The notes beneath the pieces are model-generated. The model was given only the letters and a program-made list of their open reading frames with translations. It ran no database searches and was not told where the DNA came from. Source: an archaeon GW2011_AR5 (GTDB taxonomy: Archaea; Aenigmatarchaeota; Aenigmatarchaeia; GW2011-AR5). From it: a DNA stretch of 64,000 nt. The DNA lies in contig JWKQ01000002.1 in the NCBI GenBank assembly GCA_000806115.1, positions 320,815 to 384,814 on the forward strand, written 5' to 3'. This document shows, in pieces, positions 16,506 through 24,726 of the stretch. The translations under genes were made by a program, and so were the position numbers. How positions within the stretch are numbered: position 1 is the stretch's first letter; the number at the start of each line of letters is the position of its first letter.

Positions 16506-16721
16506 ATGCAAAAGTACAGAGTGCGCGATGACACCGGGGAAAACCCGCGTTCAGATGTCGTTTGGGCGGCGAATATCGTCTCCGACACGCTTGAGGCTTT
16601 GGGATATTCGGTAAAACACAGGCAAGACAGTACTACATTCTCGACGGACAGTCCTGTCAGCAAGCGTCATAAGGATTCCGTAAGATTTATCATCGAGCCC
16701 TATAGGATTTCAAAATCGTAG
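16506..16721 (+). CDS. small hypothetical protein
   Basis: 71 residues, hydrophilic (SDVVWAANIVSDTLEALGYSV and KRHKDSVRFIIEPY), no recognised family. Support comes from a TATA-like box at the leaderless distance and a protein-like composition. Divergent from the proteasome gene. Confidence 0.5.
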   Translation: MQKYRVRDDTGENPRSDVVWAANIVSDTLEALGYSVKHRQDSTTFSTDSPVSKRHKDSVRFIIEPYRISKS

Positions 16722-16747
16722 GCTCCCGAACAGCAAAAATTATAATA

Positions 16748-17023
16748 ATGCGTCCGCGTCATTATTCTGTTATGCGCAACAAATGCCCTTATCTTTCCAC
16801 GGCACTCGAATGCTTCGCGGGAAGCTTCGGCACGATCCACTGCCTGACGCACGACTTTCACAGCAGGTGCGGGTTCAAGGCCACCGCCGACAGTGGTGGA
16901 AGACGCAGGATTAATGACGCTTCCGGCGTTCGTCAGCCTTCGGTCAATTTTGGGAATCCTGATATAAAAATACTTGACAACAGGGAAGGCATCCTGGACA
17001 ATCTTGTTGCGATAAACTTCTAG
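16748..17023 (+). CDS. small hypothetical protein
   Basis: 91 residues, or 83 from an internal ATG at 16772 (MRNKCPYLSTALECFAGSF). It has four cysteines and several histidines in its first half (CPYL, LEC, IHCLTHDFH, RCGF), which could bind metal. No family recognised. It overlaps the minus-strand gene at 17020 by 4 bases. A minus-strand frame covers the same bases; the plus frame is preferred for its cysteine/histidine pattern, but this is a judgement. Confidence 0.4.
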   Translation: MRPRHYSVMRNKCPYLSTALECFAGSFGTIHCLTHDFHSRCGFKATADSGGRRRINDASGVRQPSVNFGNPDIKILDNREGILDNLVAINF

Positions 17024-17436
17024 CATCTGGGAGAACTAAGCTTGTAGAGGTATCCGGCGTCCGACAGCAAATAACCGTCGCCGTAGTTGAGCCGGTCTCC
17101 GTTTCTGTACGGCGCGTCGAAGACGAAGCCCCTGATGGTTGTCTGCTGGTTATCGAGCCATGCCTTTATTTCCATGCTTTGCACGCGCGACTCGTTGAAC
17201 TGCATCAATGATATCGGCGGGCTGTTGTTCCTTTCCAGGCCGCCTGCATAAACAGCCAGCTTGTTGAGGGCCTGCTCATTGTCGGCAGCCTGTCCTGTAT
17301 ACGTTGCGCCGTTGAGCCTGCAGAGGAACGCGCCGTTCTGGTACGCGTAGCCGAGACTAATTATCACTATGACGACTATGGCAACGCCGGCGATGTACAC
17401 CTTCTGCTTTTTGTTGAACGACTTCGGAAGCTTCAT
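17020..17436 (-). CDS. membrane-anchored extracytoplasmic protein, unknown
   Basis: 138 residues: basic N-terminus (KLPKSFNKKQK), one transmembrane helix (about 14-31, VYIAGVAIVVIVIISLGYAY), then a soluble outside domain with two cysteines (LCRLN near 39 and the C-terminal SPRC). The YRNGDRLNYGDGYLLSDAGYLYKL end looks beta-rich. Probably a membrane-tethered surface protein; no family recognised. Confidence 0.6.
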   Translation of the reverse strand: MKLPKSFNKKQKVYIAGVAIVVIVIISLGYAYQNGAFLCRLNGATYTGQAADNEQALNKLAVYAGGLERNNSPPISLMQFNESRVQSMEIKAWLDNQQTTIRGFVFDAPYRNGDRLNYGDGYLLSDAGYLYKLSSPRC

Positions 17437-17491
17437 AATTATACTTGGAGATTTTCAGTATTAATATGACTCAGTACGCCTTTGCAATTCT

Positions 17492-17537
17492 CGAATAGCG
17501 CAGCTATTCGGAATCCCGAAAGCCTAGTAGGCTTTCG
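17492..17537 (-). terminator. paired hairpins at the 3' end of proS
   Basis: Two perfect inverted repeats in tandem: CGAATAGC-gca-GCTATTCG (17492-17510) and CGAAAGCC-TAGTA-GGCTTTCG (17517-17537). The second overlaps the proS stop codon. They could mark the transcript end or stabilise the 3' end; there is no long T run. Confidence 0.4.
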
Positions 17538-18951
17538 CGATATATACGACATGCTTAGCAGGCTTGCCGCACCACAGGCAGTTTGCAAAGCATTTCTCTT
17601 CTTTGTCGTAAAGCGTCCCCCGTATTTCAAACCCCGACTCCGCCTTGATGCTCGCCTCGCATTCTCCCGAAGAACACCAGTTGCCGCGCAGGAATCCCCC
17701 TTCCGCAGCCTTGAGCTGGTCCATGCTGTGGACGTCATTGATGCTGTCGGCGAGGAATTTACGGGATTTTGTAGCCATCTCTTCCTGTATATTGTCAAGT
17801 AGCCCCTTGATTTCATCCAGCTCGGTCATCTTGACTTTTGTTTTCTCGCCCACTCTCGACACGGCCGTTACTTCGCCGGCTGCGATGTCCTTCGGCCCGA
17901 TCTCAACACGCAGCGGCACGCCCTTCAGTTCCCACTCGTTGAACTTGAATCCTGCAGAGTGTTCGCGGCTGTCAAGGCGCGCGCGGATGCCAAGCTGATG
18001 CAGCTGTTCTTTTACCGACCCCGCTTTCTCCAGAACGTCAGCTTCTTTTCCCTTGAATAGTATAGGCACTATGACGACCTGCACTGGCGCGACCTCTGGA
18101 GGCAAAACCGCGCCCTTGTCGTCGCCGTGGTGGGCTATGAGTATCCCGATTTGCCTTGTCGTTATGCCCCAGCTGGTCTGCCAGACGTATTTTTCCTTTC
18201 CGTCTTCGTCCAGGAACTTTATGTCAAACGGCTTGGAGAAATGCTGGCCAAGAAGGTGGCTGCCCGGCCCCTGCACGACCTTGCCATCCTGCACAAGCGT
18301 ATCGAAAACTATTGAGTAATCCGCGCCGGCGAAAGTGTCGGATTTCGGCCTTACAAGTATCAGCGGCTCTATCGCGAGCATTTTGTAGACTTCGTTATAC
18401 ATTTTGACTACTGTCGTGAGCCATTTGTCTGCATCCTCGCGGGTCGCGTGTGCAGTATGGCCTTCCTGCCAGAGGAACTCGCGGCCGCGGAGGAAAGGCT
18501 TTGTGCCCTTTGTGTCAAATCTCACTACGTTGCACCACTGGTTGATAAGAAGCGGAAGGTCCTTGTAGCTCCGTATCCACATCGCGAACATGTGGTACAT
18601 TATTGTCTCAGACGTGGGACGGACGAACAATTTTTCTTCAAGCTTCTCGCCCCCTGCTTCTGTGATTGCAAAAGCTTCGGCCTTGAAGCCCTTGAAGTGC
18701 TCCTCCTCCTTCTTTATCAGGCTTTCCGGTATGACAAGCGGGAAGTAGGCGTTCTGCACGCCGTGCTCCTTTATTTCACGGTCAAAGCAATCTTGTATTC
18801 TTTCCCAGATGGCGTAGCCCCACGGAAGAATGACGTCAAATCCCTTGATGGGGCTCCGCTGGTCTATGAAGCCGCCCTTTCTCACAGCTTCGAGGTACCA
18901 TTTGCTGAAATCCTCTGACTGTTTTACGGAAATTCCCTGTTCCTCAGACAT
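17524..18951 (-). CDS. proS: prolyl-tRNA synthetase, archaeal/eukaryotic type
   Basis: 475 residues, the length of the short archaeal type without the bacterial editing insert. Class II motifs are present: motif 2 RFDTKGTKPFLRGREFLWQE and motif 3 GITTRQIGILIAHHGDD. The anticodon-binding domain (VQVVIVPILFKG) is followed by the C-terminal zinc-binding extension with cysteines in WCSSGECE and CFANCLWCG, ending in a tyrosine (IAKAY). It charges tRNA-Pro; two tRNA-Pro genes lie 0.7-1 kb upstream on the same strand. Confidence 0.97.
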   Translation of the reverse strand: MSEEQGISVKQSEDFSKWYLEAVRKGGFIDQRSPIKGFDVILPWGYAIWERIQDCFDREIKEHGVQNAYFPLVIPESLIKKEEEHFKGFKAEAFAITEAGGEKLEEKLFVRPTSETIMYHMFAMWIRSYKDLPLLINQWCNVVRFDTKGTKPFLRGREFLWQEGHTAHATREDADKWLTTVVKMYNEVYKMLAIEPLILVRPKSDTFAGADYSIVFDTLVQDGKVVQGPGSHLLGQHFSKPFDIKFLDEDGKEKYVWQTSWGITTRQIGILIAHHGDDKGAVLPPEVAPVQVVIVPILFKGKEADVLEKAGSVKEQLHQLGIRARLDSREHSAGFKFNEWELKGVPLRVEIGPKDIAAGEVTAVSRVGEKTKVKMTELDEIKGLLDNIQEEMATKSRKFLADSINDVHSMDQLKAAEGGFLRGNWCSSGECEASIKAESGFEIRGTLYDKEEKCFANCLWCGKPAKHVVYIAKAY

Positions 18952-19092
18952 GGCTATACCTCTTTTCTAATTGGTGATTTTCTATAAATAAGGAGAAATA
19001 AGAGACGCAGCTAAGCAGAATATTTACATCGTATCGGAAGTCGTCCACCAGTCACATGACTCACGATAACTATTTGCGGGGAGTCTTTTAAT

Positions 19093-19542
19093 TCACAGGA
19101 ATTTTCCCATCTGGATTATGTCTATGCCTTTCCTGTAGTGTTCCCTGAAGTACCCTTCCTTCTCGAAGCCGGCTTTCTCGAACAGCCTTATCACCTCGGT
19201 GTTGTCCGCTTTCGAGCGCGCGGCTACCTTCCTCATTTTCTTTTCCCTGAGTAATTTCAGCGCTTCCTGCAGCAGTTCCGTAGCAAGACCTTTCTTCCTG
19301 TACCCTTCATCAACGCAAAGGGTCCTTATCTCCGCAAGGTCCAAATCCACTATGGATGCGCGGATGCATCCTACGATTTTATCACTGTCCTCAGCCACGA
19401 AAAAGAAATTGTTCTTCTTCATCTTGTCCTTGATGTAGGTATCGTTGAACGTTGCATAACCCATGTAGTCGTCCTGCGCGTGCCGCTTGATTATTGCAGC
19501 TACTTCTTCCGAGTCCTTTGCCGTGGCGAGCCTTGTTTTCAT
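19093..19542 (-). CDS. GNAT-family N-acetyltransferase
   Basis: 149 residues. The acetyl-CoA-binding motif A is clear (IRTLCVDEGYRKKGLATELLQEAL; R/QxxGxG/A type), followed by NTEVIRLFEKAGFEKEG (motif B). The LAEIRTLCV arrangement resembles ArgA/NAT-like archaeal acetyltransferases, but the acceptor substrate cannot be told. Stand-alone on the minus strand. Confidence 0.85.
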   Translation of the reverse strand: MKTRLATAKDSEEVAAIIKRHAQDDYMGYATFNDTYIKDKMKKNNFFFVAEDSDKIVGCIRASIVDLDLAEIRTLCVDEGYRKKGLATELLQEALKLLREKKMRKVAARSKADNTEVIRLFEKAGFEKEGYFREHYRKGIDIIQMGKFL

Positions 19543-19632
19543 GATAGTAGTAGAAGGCGCAAATTAGATAAAACTATTTTAAAAATAGAGTTGCTGTGAT
19601 TGCTGCGAAGACCAGTTCAAATCACTGTGTGA

Positions 19633-19705
19633 TGGGCCCGCTGTGATTTGAACACAGGCCACTACCACCCCAAGGTAGGATCCTACCAAGCTAGACTACG
19701 GGCCC
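19633..19705 (-). tRNA. tRNA-Pro (anticodon GGG)
   Basis: 73 bases. Acceptor GGGCCCG pairs with CGGGCCC and the discriminator is A. D-arm GTCT-AGCTTGGTA-GGAT. Anticodon stem CTACC/GGTAG encloses loop TTGGGGT, so the anticodon is GGG. T-arm CTGTG-TTCAAAT-CACAG is perfect. No 3' CCA is encoded and no intron is present. It is adjacent to a second, interrupted tRNA-Pro. Confidence 0.92.
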
Positions 19706-19796
19706 AAATTGAAAGACGAAAGTGGATGACGCTAAGCGTCCGTCTAATTTCGTCATGCTTCTAATCAGATTAACAGAAGCAATTAAAAAAGAATTA

Positions 19797-19931
19797 TGGG
19801 CTCACCAGGATTTGAACCTGGGCCCCAAGGTCCCAAACCTCGAATCATAGCCGACGGACGCAAAATTGCATGACGTTCGGAGAACGTCTTTCGCATTGCG
19901 TCAATCTCTAACCAAGCTAGACTATGAGCCC
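19797..19931 (-). tRNA. tRNA-Pro (anticodon TGG) with an intron in the D-arm
   Basis: 135 bases. Acceptor GGGCTCA/TGAGCCC, discriminator A, anticodon stem-loop CGAGG-TTTGGGA-CCTTG (anticodon TGG) and T-arm CCAGG-TTCAAAT-CCTGG are all complete. Between the D-loop GG (about 19912) and the end of the D-arm lie about 60 extra bases. Removing about 19851-19911 restores a D-arm with a conserved A21. The extra piece folds on itself (GACGCAA/TTGCGTC and GACGTT/GAACGTC). The exact splice sites are ambiguous because short repeats flank the insert. Confidence 0.8.
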
Positions 19932-19960
19932 ATAAAATAAGAAATATAGAGGTTGCAAAC

Positions 19961-20206
19961 TTAAAAGCCCTGTTTGATGGCAAAAATTTTTGCCTTCCGC
20001 GGAAGCGACTTGAACTTTATCTCATGCCTCATTGCTTCGGACTTCGTATGGAACGGCCATTTTGCAACAAGTTCGACTGGGCGTCTGCTTCTCGTATATT
20101 TGGAAGCTTTGCCGTTATTGTGCATTTCTAGCCTTTTCCTGACGTCGTTCGTGTACCCTGTGTAGAACGAGCCGTCCCTGCATCTCAGGACATAGACGTA
20201 GAACAT
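19961..20206 (-). CDS. GIY-YIG nuclease-domain protein (UPF0213-like)
   Basis: 81 residues, a complete minimal GIY-YIG domain: YVYVLRCRDGSFYTGYTNDVRKRLEMHN carries the two motif tyrosines and the catalytic Arg (RKRL), and the late catalytic Glu falls in AMRHEIKFKSL. Small single-domain members (YhbQ/UPF0213 group) are found across bacteria and archaea; their role is uncertain, with DNA repair suggested for some. Confidence 0.92.
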   Translation of the reverse strand: MFYVYVLRCRDGSFYTGYTNDVRKRLEMHNNGKASKYTRSRRPVELVAKWPFHTKSEAMRHEIKFKSLPRKAKIFAIKQGF

Positions 20207-20232
20207 ATTTTCTTATTGCGCGGTTGTAATTA

Positions 20233-20808
20233 TTACCTTATCCTTCTGCTGACTTCGACTCCGTCAGCGCCGAAATCGCGGAGTTCGCTCCTGTAATTTC
20301 CGCTGTTTCTGACGTAATCAAGGAAATCTTTCATGTCGTTTGCGAATCTCTTGGCGTTGTCTGCCACGACCGTAGCGTTCTTCGTCGTCTTCGGCTCCGC
20401 AGCTTTCAGGTACTTGAAATAATCCTTTTTCTCAGCGTCTATGAATACCATATCGAATTCATCCTCGAGGTTTGGCACGATCTTGAGTGCGTCGCCGTTC
20501 ATAACTTCTATTTTATCCCTGAATCCCGCGCGCTCGATGTTCAGCTTCGCCGCCTCAAAGTTCCTACTGTTGAATTCAATGGTGACGATCTTCCCTTTTT
20601 TCATGTTCTTTGCCATCAGTATCGCAGAATAGCCGACAAGGGTGCCGATTTCCAGCACGGCATCAGGCTTGGCTTCTTTTATTATGTTTTCCAGTACCGT
20701 GCCCTTCTCGCGCCCTATGATAGGCAGTGCCACGTTGCCCGGCTTGTTCTGCGCCTCGGCAGCCTTTTCTATTTCCCTCAGTACCTTGTCCGCCTTGTTG
20801 AATATCAT
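20233..20808 (-). CDS. class I SAM-dependent O-methyltransferase (COG4122-like)
   Basis: 191 residues. Rossmann methyltransferase motif I is VLEIGTLVGYSAILMA, the motif II acidic residue follows in KIVTIEFNSRN, and FDMVFIDAEKKDYFKYL holds the metal-binding aspartate typical of the catechol-O-methyltransferase-like group. Start ATG 20808 overlaps the stop of the upstream UPF0200 kinase by 4 bases (ATGA); the longer frame is rejected. The small-molecule substrate is unknown. Confidence 0.88.
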   Translation of the reverse strand: MIFNKADKVLREIEKAAEAQNKPGNVALPIIGREKGTVLENIIKEAKPDAVLEIGTLVGYSAILMAKNMKKGKIVTIEFNSRNFEAAKLNIERAGFRDKIEVMNGDALKIVPNLEDEFDMVFIDAEKKDYFKYLKAAEPKTTKNATVVADNAKRFANDMKDFLDYVRNSGNYRSELRDFGADGVEVSRRIR

Positions 20809-21374
20809 CCGACCATCTTCAATATCTCTTCTATTGTTTTCTGCAAATCCCGCAGGGAACATTCGTTGACAATGGTGAAGTCTGCCATCGCGATTGGCGG
20901 GCCTGAATGGAGGTTCTCCAGCTGCGCTCTGTCGCGGGATGCCGCCTCTTCCTTGGTGTATGAACGGTTTTTCATCTTCGGGTCCTTTTTCTTGTCCCAT
21001 TGCCTGTTTCCGAGCCTTTCATAGCGCGTCTTCGGAGAAGCGTAAATTGCTACGACAGTTATGCCGGGATATTTTTTCTTGAACGCGAGATATTCTTCCC
21101 AGCTGTACAGGCCGTCAATCACGACATCTCCTTTTTTGATAAGCTTGTCTATCTTCGGAAAATTCAGCGTGGCGAAAGCGTCCATGCCGTGCTCTCTGCG
21201 TATAGATTCGCGTATCGGCCTTTCGTTCTCTTCCGTCGGCTTCAGTCCGCGTTTCTTAACTTCGTCCAGCGTGAGCTGCCCGAGCCTTATGAACTGAAAG
21301 CCCTTTTTCACGAGAAATTCCGAAGCTTCCGTTTTTCCTGCTCCGGGCATCCCGACTATAGCAATCAGCCGCAT
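20805..21374 (-). CDS. UPF0200 P-loop nucleotide kinase-like protein
   Basis: 189 residues from ATG 21374 (MRLIAIVGMPGAGKTEASEF). Walker A is GMPGAGKT. GFQFIRLGQLTLDEVKKRGL and RREHGMDAFATLNFPKI, followed by VVIDGLYSWEEYLAF, match archaeal UPF0200, a family related to dephospho-CoA and adenylate kinases. The phosphate acceptor is unproven. Longer upstream starts would cross the divergent trm5 promoter. Coupled by ATGA overlap to the O-methyltransferase. Confidence 0.88.
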   Translation of the reverse strand: MRLIAIVGMPGAGKTEASEFLVKKGFQFIRLGQLTLDEVKKRGLKPTEENERPIRESIRREHGMDAFATLNFPKIDKLIKKGDVVIDGLYSWEEYLAFKKKYPGITVVAIYASPKTRYERLGNRQWDKKKDPKMKNRSYTKEEAASRDRAQLENLHSGPPIAMADFTIVNECSLRDLQKTIEEILKMVG

Positions 21375-21395
21375 AGTTTCATTTTTAATATAAGG

Positions 21396-21405
21396 ACATT
21401 TAAAT
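21396..21405 (+). promoter_or_regulatory. TATA-like promoter of trm5
   Basis: acatttaaat lies 15-20 bases before the candidate starts ATG 21414 and ATG 21420, in the divergent gap with the UPF0200 gene. Confidence 0.45.
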
Positions 21406-21413
21406 CTAATCAG

Positions 21414-22253
21414 ATGGCTATGACAATCAGGGAACTTCTCAGGAAAAAACTTACCCAAGAAGAGCTCTCATTAGTTCCGACTTCTTTCGACATAATGGGC
21501 AGCAAGGAGAAGGCTGTGGCAATAATAGAAATACCGAAAGAGCTTGAGAAAAAGCAAGGCATCATAGCAAGAGCGATAATGAAAAAGCACAGGAATGTGA
21601 AGGGCGTTTTGCGCAAGAGTTCGCCTATCAAGGGCGTGCATCGCGTCCGCGACTACGAGCTCATAGGCGGAAACAAGAGCACGGAGATAGTGCACGCCGA
21701 GAACAACTGCCGCTTTCTGCTCGACCCCCGGACCGTCTACTTCTCCCCGCGCGAATCCACCGAACGACTGCGCATCGCAGAACAGGTAAGGGACAATGAC
21801 ATGGTAATGGTTTTCTTTGCAGGCGTGGGGCCGTTTCCCATTGTAATCGGAAAAAAATCAAACCCGTCAAGGATTATCGCGGTGGAAATCAACCCGACAG
21901 CCGTAGGCTATTTATGGAAGAACATCAGGCTGAACAAGTCGGAAAAAATAGAGGTTATAATGGGTGACGTATCGGGCAGCGTAAGCGGGTTTTATGGGCA
22001 GTGCGACAGGGTGCTGATGCCACTGCCTGAAAAATCTTCGGAATATCTCGGCGAGGCAATCAAATGCCTCAAGCCCGGGGGAGTTTGCTATTTCTATTGT
22101 TTTTCCGGCGACGACCTGGACGGAAAGAAGGAGAATATACTATTTATAGCGAAATCGCTCAAGAAGAAAATAAGGTTCATCGGGTCGCAGAAGGTGCTGC
22201 CTTACGGTCCGCGCATCTGGAAATACAGGATTGATTTCGAGCTGGTTTTATGA
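21414..22253 (+). CDS. trm5: tRNA (guanine37-N1)-methyltransferase Trm5
   Basis: 279 residues. The Trm5 motif I FFAGVGPFPIVIGK (about 134-147), acidic AVEINPTAV, and DRVLMPLPEKSSEYLGEAIKCLKPGGV in the catalytic loop region identify the archaeal class I Trm5/Met-10 family. It methylates G37 next to the anticodon, the first step towards wyosine in tRNA-Phe. The N-terminal D1 domain is short. ATG 21414 and ATG 21420 are both plausible. It overlaps the following acetyltransferase by 4 bases. Confidence 0.9.
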   Translation: MAMTIRELLRKKLTQEELSLVPTSFDIMGSKEKAVAIIEIPKELEKKQGIIARAIMKKHRNVKGVLRKSSPIKGVHRVRDYELIGGNKSTEIVHAENNCRFLLDPRTVYFSPRESTERLRIAEQVRDNDMVMVFFAGVGPFPIVIGKKSNPSRIIAVEINPTAVGYLWKNIRLNKSEKIEVIMGDVSGSVSGFYGQCDRVLMPLPEKSSEYLGEAIKCLKPGGVCYFYCFSGDDLDGKKENILFIAKSLKKKIRFIGSQKVLPYGPRIWKYRIDFELVL

Positions 22254-22687
22254 ATATGAGGATTGTAAGAACGGCAAAAGCGCATGTAAATGATATTGTT
22301 AGAATTGGTAAAAGTCACTGGTTCTATGAAGAATGGATTACAAAAAAATACATTGAGAATACGTTGAATAATAGAGGATTCCATTTCACTGCTTTTGTAG
22401 ATGGGAAGATAGCTGGAAGCATAATGGTAGTCGAGGAAGATATACCGAAATTTTGGATATTTTATTTCATAGTTGATAAGAATTACAGGAGGACGGGAAT
22501 CGGGACGGCCCTTCTGAAGAGGGTTACTGAAAAAATGAAGAAAGATGAATTTCTTTTTGTTGATCTGGCTTATACGGACAGAACAGGAATGAATTTTTAC
22601 AAAAATAATAATTTCAAGGTTATGGGGAAAGTCAATAACTGGTTTGAAAAAGGTAAATCAGCAGTGATAATGGCGAAGAAGATATGA
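22250..22687 (+). CDS. GNAT-family N-acetyltransferase
   Basis: 145 residues with motif A FYFIVDKNYRRTGIGTALLKRV and a C-terminal TGMNFYKNNNFKVMGK block, standard GNAT. The start overlaps trm5 (ATGA) and the stop overlaps the enolase start, so it sits in a trm5-GNAT-eno operon. Base composition is more A/T-rich than both neighbours, hinting at later acquisition. Substrate unknown. Confidence 0.85.
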   Translation: MNMRIVRTAKAHVNDIVRIGKSHWFYEEWITKKYIENTLNNRGFHFTAFVDGKIAGSIMVVEEDIPKFWIFYFIVDKNYRRTGIGTALLKRVTEKMKKDEFLFVDLAYTDRTGMNFYKNNNFKVMGKVNNWFEKGKSAVIMAKKI

Positions 22688-23880
22688 AAAAAATAAAATC
22701 CCTGCATGCGAGAGAAGTGCTGAACAGCCGAGGCATGCCGGCGGTTGAGGCTGAGCTGAACAATGGAACTTCCAGTTTTCGCGCTATCTCGCCGGAAGGC
22801 GCAAGCAAGGGAAAGTACGAGGCTGTGGAAATAAAAGACGGCGGGCATCGCTATCATGGCATGGGCGTGAAGCGCGCAGTAGAGAACATAAACAAAATAA
22901 TTTCTGGAAAACTTGCCGGCGCCGAGCTTGACCAGCGGAAGATTGACAAAATGCTTTGTGCTTTGGCAGGCGACAGGAAGTGGAAGCTTGGCGGAAACGC
23001 GACCACTGCCGTTTCGATGGCTGCCTGGAAGGCGGACTCCCCCAAATACAAGTCAATCCCGGTGCCTTTCTCCCTCATTGTGGAAGGGGGTGCGCATGCA
23101 GGTAATGACTTGGCTGTCCAGGAATTCATGATAACGCCGCTGAAAACCGGCACGTTCGCGGAAGGCATGCGCGCAGTCTCTGAGATTTATTACACTCTTG
23201 AAAAAACCGTCGTTAAGAAGTACGGCAAATCCGCTTCCAATGTCGGTTACGAAGGCGGCTTTGCCCTGCAACTGAACGATACAAAGACTGTGCTGTCGCT
23301 GATGACGGATGCAATCGATGAAGCCGGATACCAGAAGGAAGTAAAAATCGCAATAGACGCGGCGGCAACGCAATTCTTCAACGGAAACTACAGCATAGAC
23401 GGAAAAATCTTCACCGCTAGCGGGCTTTGCGATTACTATCTTGATCTCGTCAAAATTTTTCCTGTATTTTCAATAGAAGACCCTTTTCATGAAGAAGACT
23501 TCGCTTCGTTCGCCATGCTCAAAAAGAGGGCGAAGCGCCTGATGGTCGTAGGTGATGACTTGACCGTAACCAATGTGCAACGGATAAAGAAAGCAACCGA
23601 CAGCTGCAACGCCCTCATTGTCAAGGTAAACCAGGTAGGCACTGTGACTGAAGCGCTTGAAGCTGTGGAACTTGCAAGGAAGGATGGATGGGAGATAATC
23701 GTCTCGCATCGCGGCGGCGACTCGGAAGACACGTTCATTTCTGATTTCTCCGCGAACATCGGCGCTTTTGGCGCAAAGTTCGGCGCTCCGATGAGGGGCG
23801 AAAGGACGGCGAAATACAACCAGCTGCTGAGGCTTGAGGAAAACGGTTTGCCTTACGCCGGTAAGAAGTTCAAACTGTGA
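22684..23880 (+). CDS. eno: enolase, divergent
   Basis: 398 residues, shorter than typical enolase (about 420-430). Catalytic elements are kept: QEFMITP (Glu168 equivalent), GYEGGFAL (Glu211), metal ligands in IDAAATQFF, IEDPFHEED and VGDDLTVTN, and the catalytic Lys in NALIVKVNQVGT. The usual SHRSGETEDTFIADL segment reads SHRGGDSEDTFISDF. The first 60 residues are compact. It interconverts 2-phosphoglycerate and phosphoenolpyruvate, downstream of the 3-phosphoglycerate made by RuBisCO. The last 11 bases overlap convergent taw2. Confidence 0.88.
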   Translation: MKKIKSLHAREVLNSRGMPAVEAELNNGTSSFRAISPEGASKGKYEAVEIKDGGHRYHGMGVKRAVENINKIISGKLAGAELDQRKIDKMLCALAGDRKWKLGGNATTAVSMAAWKADSPKYKSIPVPFSLIVEGGAHAGNDLAVQEFMITPLKTGTFAEGMRAVSEIYYTLEKTVVKKYGKSASNVGYEGGFALQLNDTKTVLSLMTDAIDEAGYQKEVKIAIDAAATQFFNGNYSIDGKIFTASGLCDYYLDLVKIFPVFSIEDPFHEEDFASFAMLKKRAKRLMVVGDDLTVTNVQRIKKATDSCNALIVKVNQVGTVTEALEAVELARKDGWEIIVSHRGGDSEDTFISDFSANIGAFGAKFGAPMRGERTAKYNQLLRLEENGLPYAGKKFKL

Positions 23881-24682
23881 AGTCAACGACGACATGCCAC
23901 TTTTTTGGCGAAAAAGATTTCACTTTTTTCTTGCCCTCTATGTGATATTCCTTCCCGAACGCCTTGCAAAGCTCTTCTATCTCGCTTAATGGCTTCTTCC
24001 AGAGCTCTTTTTCGCTGTAGACGTTGTGATAGTGCACGACACAGCCGGACTTTGACATCCAGAGAGCGGCTCCCAGGAATTTTTCCGTTCCGGGAAAATA
24101 GCCCATCAGGACGCGATCCGCCTTTGAATGGAACGAGCGCGCGGCTGTTATGCAGTCGCCCTGTATGGCTATTACATTGCCGAGCTTGTTCAGGGCTATG
24201 TTATCAGTAAGGAAATTGTACGCCGTCGCGTTCTTTTCTATTGATATGACTTCTTTTGCCTTGGTGAACTTGGCAATCGGCAGCGAGAAATAGCCGATGC
24301 CTGCAAACATGTCTATCACCGTTTCGCCGTCTTTTATCTTGTCGAGAAGCCGTTTTCTCTCGCTGAGGTTTCCCTTGGAGAACATGACCTTTGACACGTC
24401 CATTTTGTACAGCACGCCATTTTCCCTGTGCACAGTCGTTGTTCCATTGCCGGCTATTACGCTTACTACCGGCTCGCGCAGCTCTCCTGAAATCTCCCTC
24501 ATCTCGCAGACGGTCCTGATGTAAGGGAGCATCCCAAGTATTGCCCGGCCGATTTTCTGCTTCTGACTTGCCGTAAGTTTTGGAAGTTTTATGAGAAGTA
24601 TGTCGCCCAGGACCTGGTAGCTAGAAGGCAGCTTTGTCGCAGGAATTCCTGTTGCCTTTGCCAGTTTTTGCTTGAATGCCAT
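23870..24682 (-). CDS. taw2: tRNA-yW aminocarboxypropyltransferase Taw2 (Trm5-like)
   Basis: 270 residues. Motif I DMFAGIGYFSLPIAKF (about 145-160) and DRVLMGYFPGTEKFLGAAL are the Taw2 versions of the Trm5 motifs; the Trm5 N1-methylation loop is absent. Taw2 transfers the 3-amino-3-carboxypropyl group of S-adenosylmethionine to the 4-demethylwyosine base at position 37 of tRNA-Phe. With trm5 (21414) and taw1 (24727) on either side, the wyosine pathway is clustered here. Confidence 0.9.
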   Translation of the reverse strand: MAFKQKLAKATGIPATKLPSSYQVLGDILLIKLPKLTASQKQKIGRAILGMLPYIRTVCEMREISGELREPVVSVIAGNGTTTVHRENGVLYKMDVSKVMFSKGNLSERKRLLDKIKDGETVIDMFAGIGYFSLPIAKFTKAKEVISIEKNATAYNFLTDNIALNKLGNVIAIQGDCITAARSFHSKADRVLMGYFPGTEKFLGAALWMSKSGCVVHYHNVYSEKELWKKPLSEIEELCKAFGKEYHIEGKKKVKSFSPKKWHVVVDFTV

Positions 24683-24693
24683 GAATTTGATTT

Positions 24694-24704
24694 GGTATTT
24701 AAAA
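24694..24704 (+). promoter_or_regulatory. TATA-like promoter of taw1
   Basis: ggtatttaaaa about 25-35 bases before the GTG 24727 / ATG 24736 starts, in the 44-base divergent gap with taw2. Confidence 0.45.
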
Positions 24705-24726
24705 GTTTTAATCCGAACTAGGCAAA

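Noticed and set aside
16700-17026. 108-residue minus-strand frame
   Set aside because: Antisense to the plus-strand ORF at 16748, with no ribosome site or promoter; the plus frame has the more protein-like pattern.
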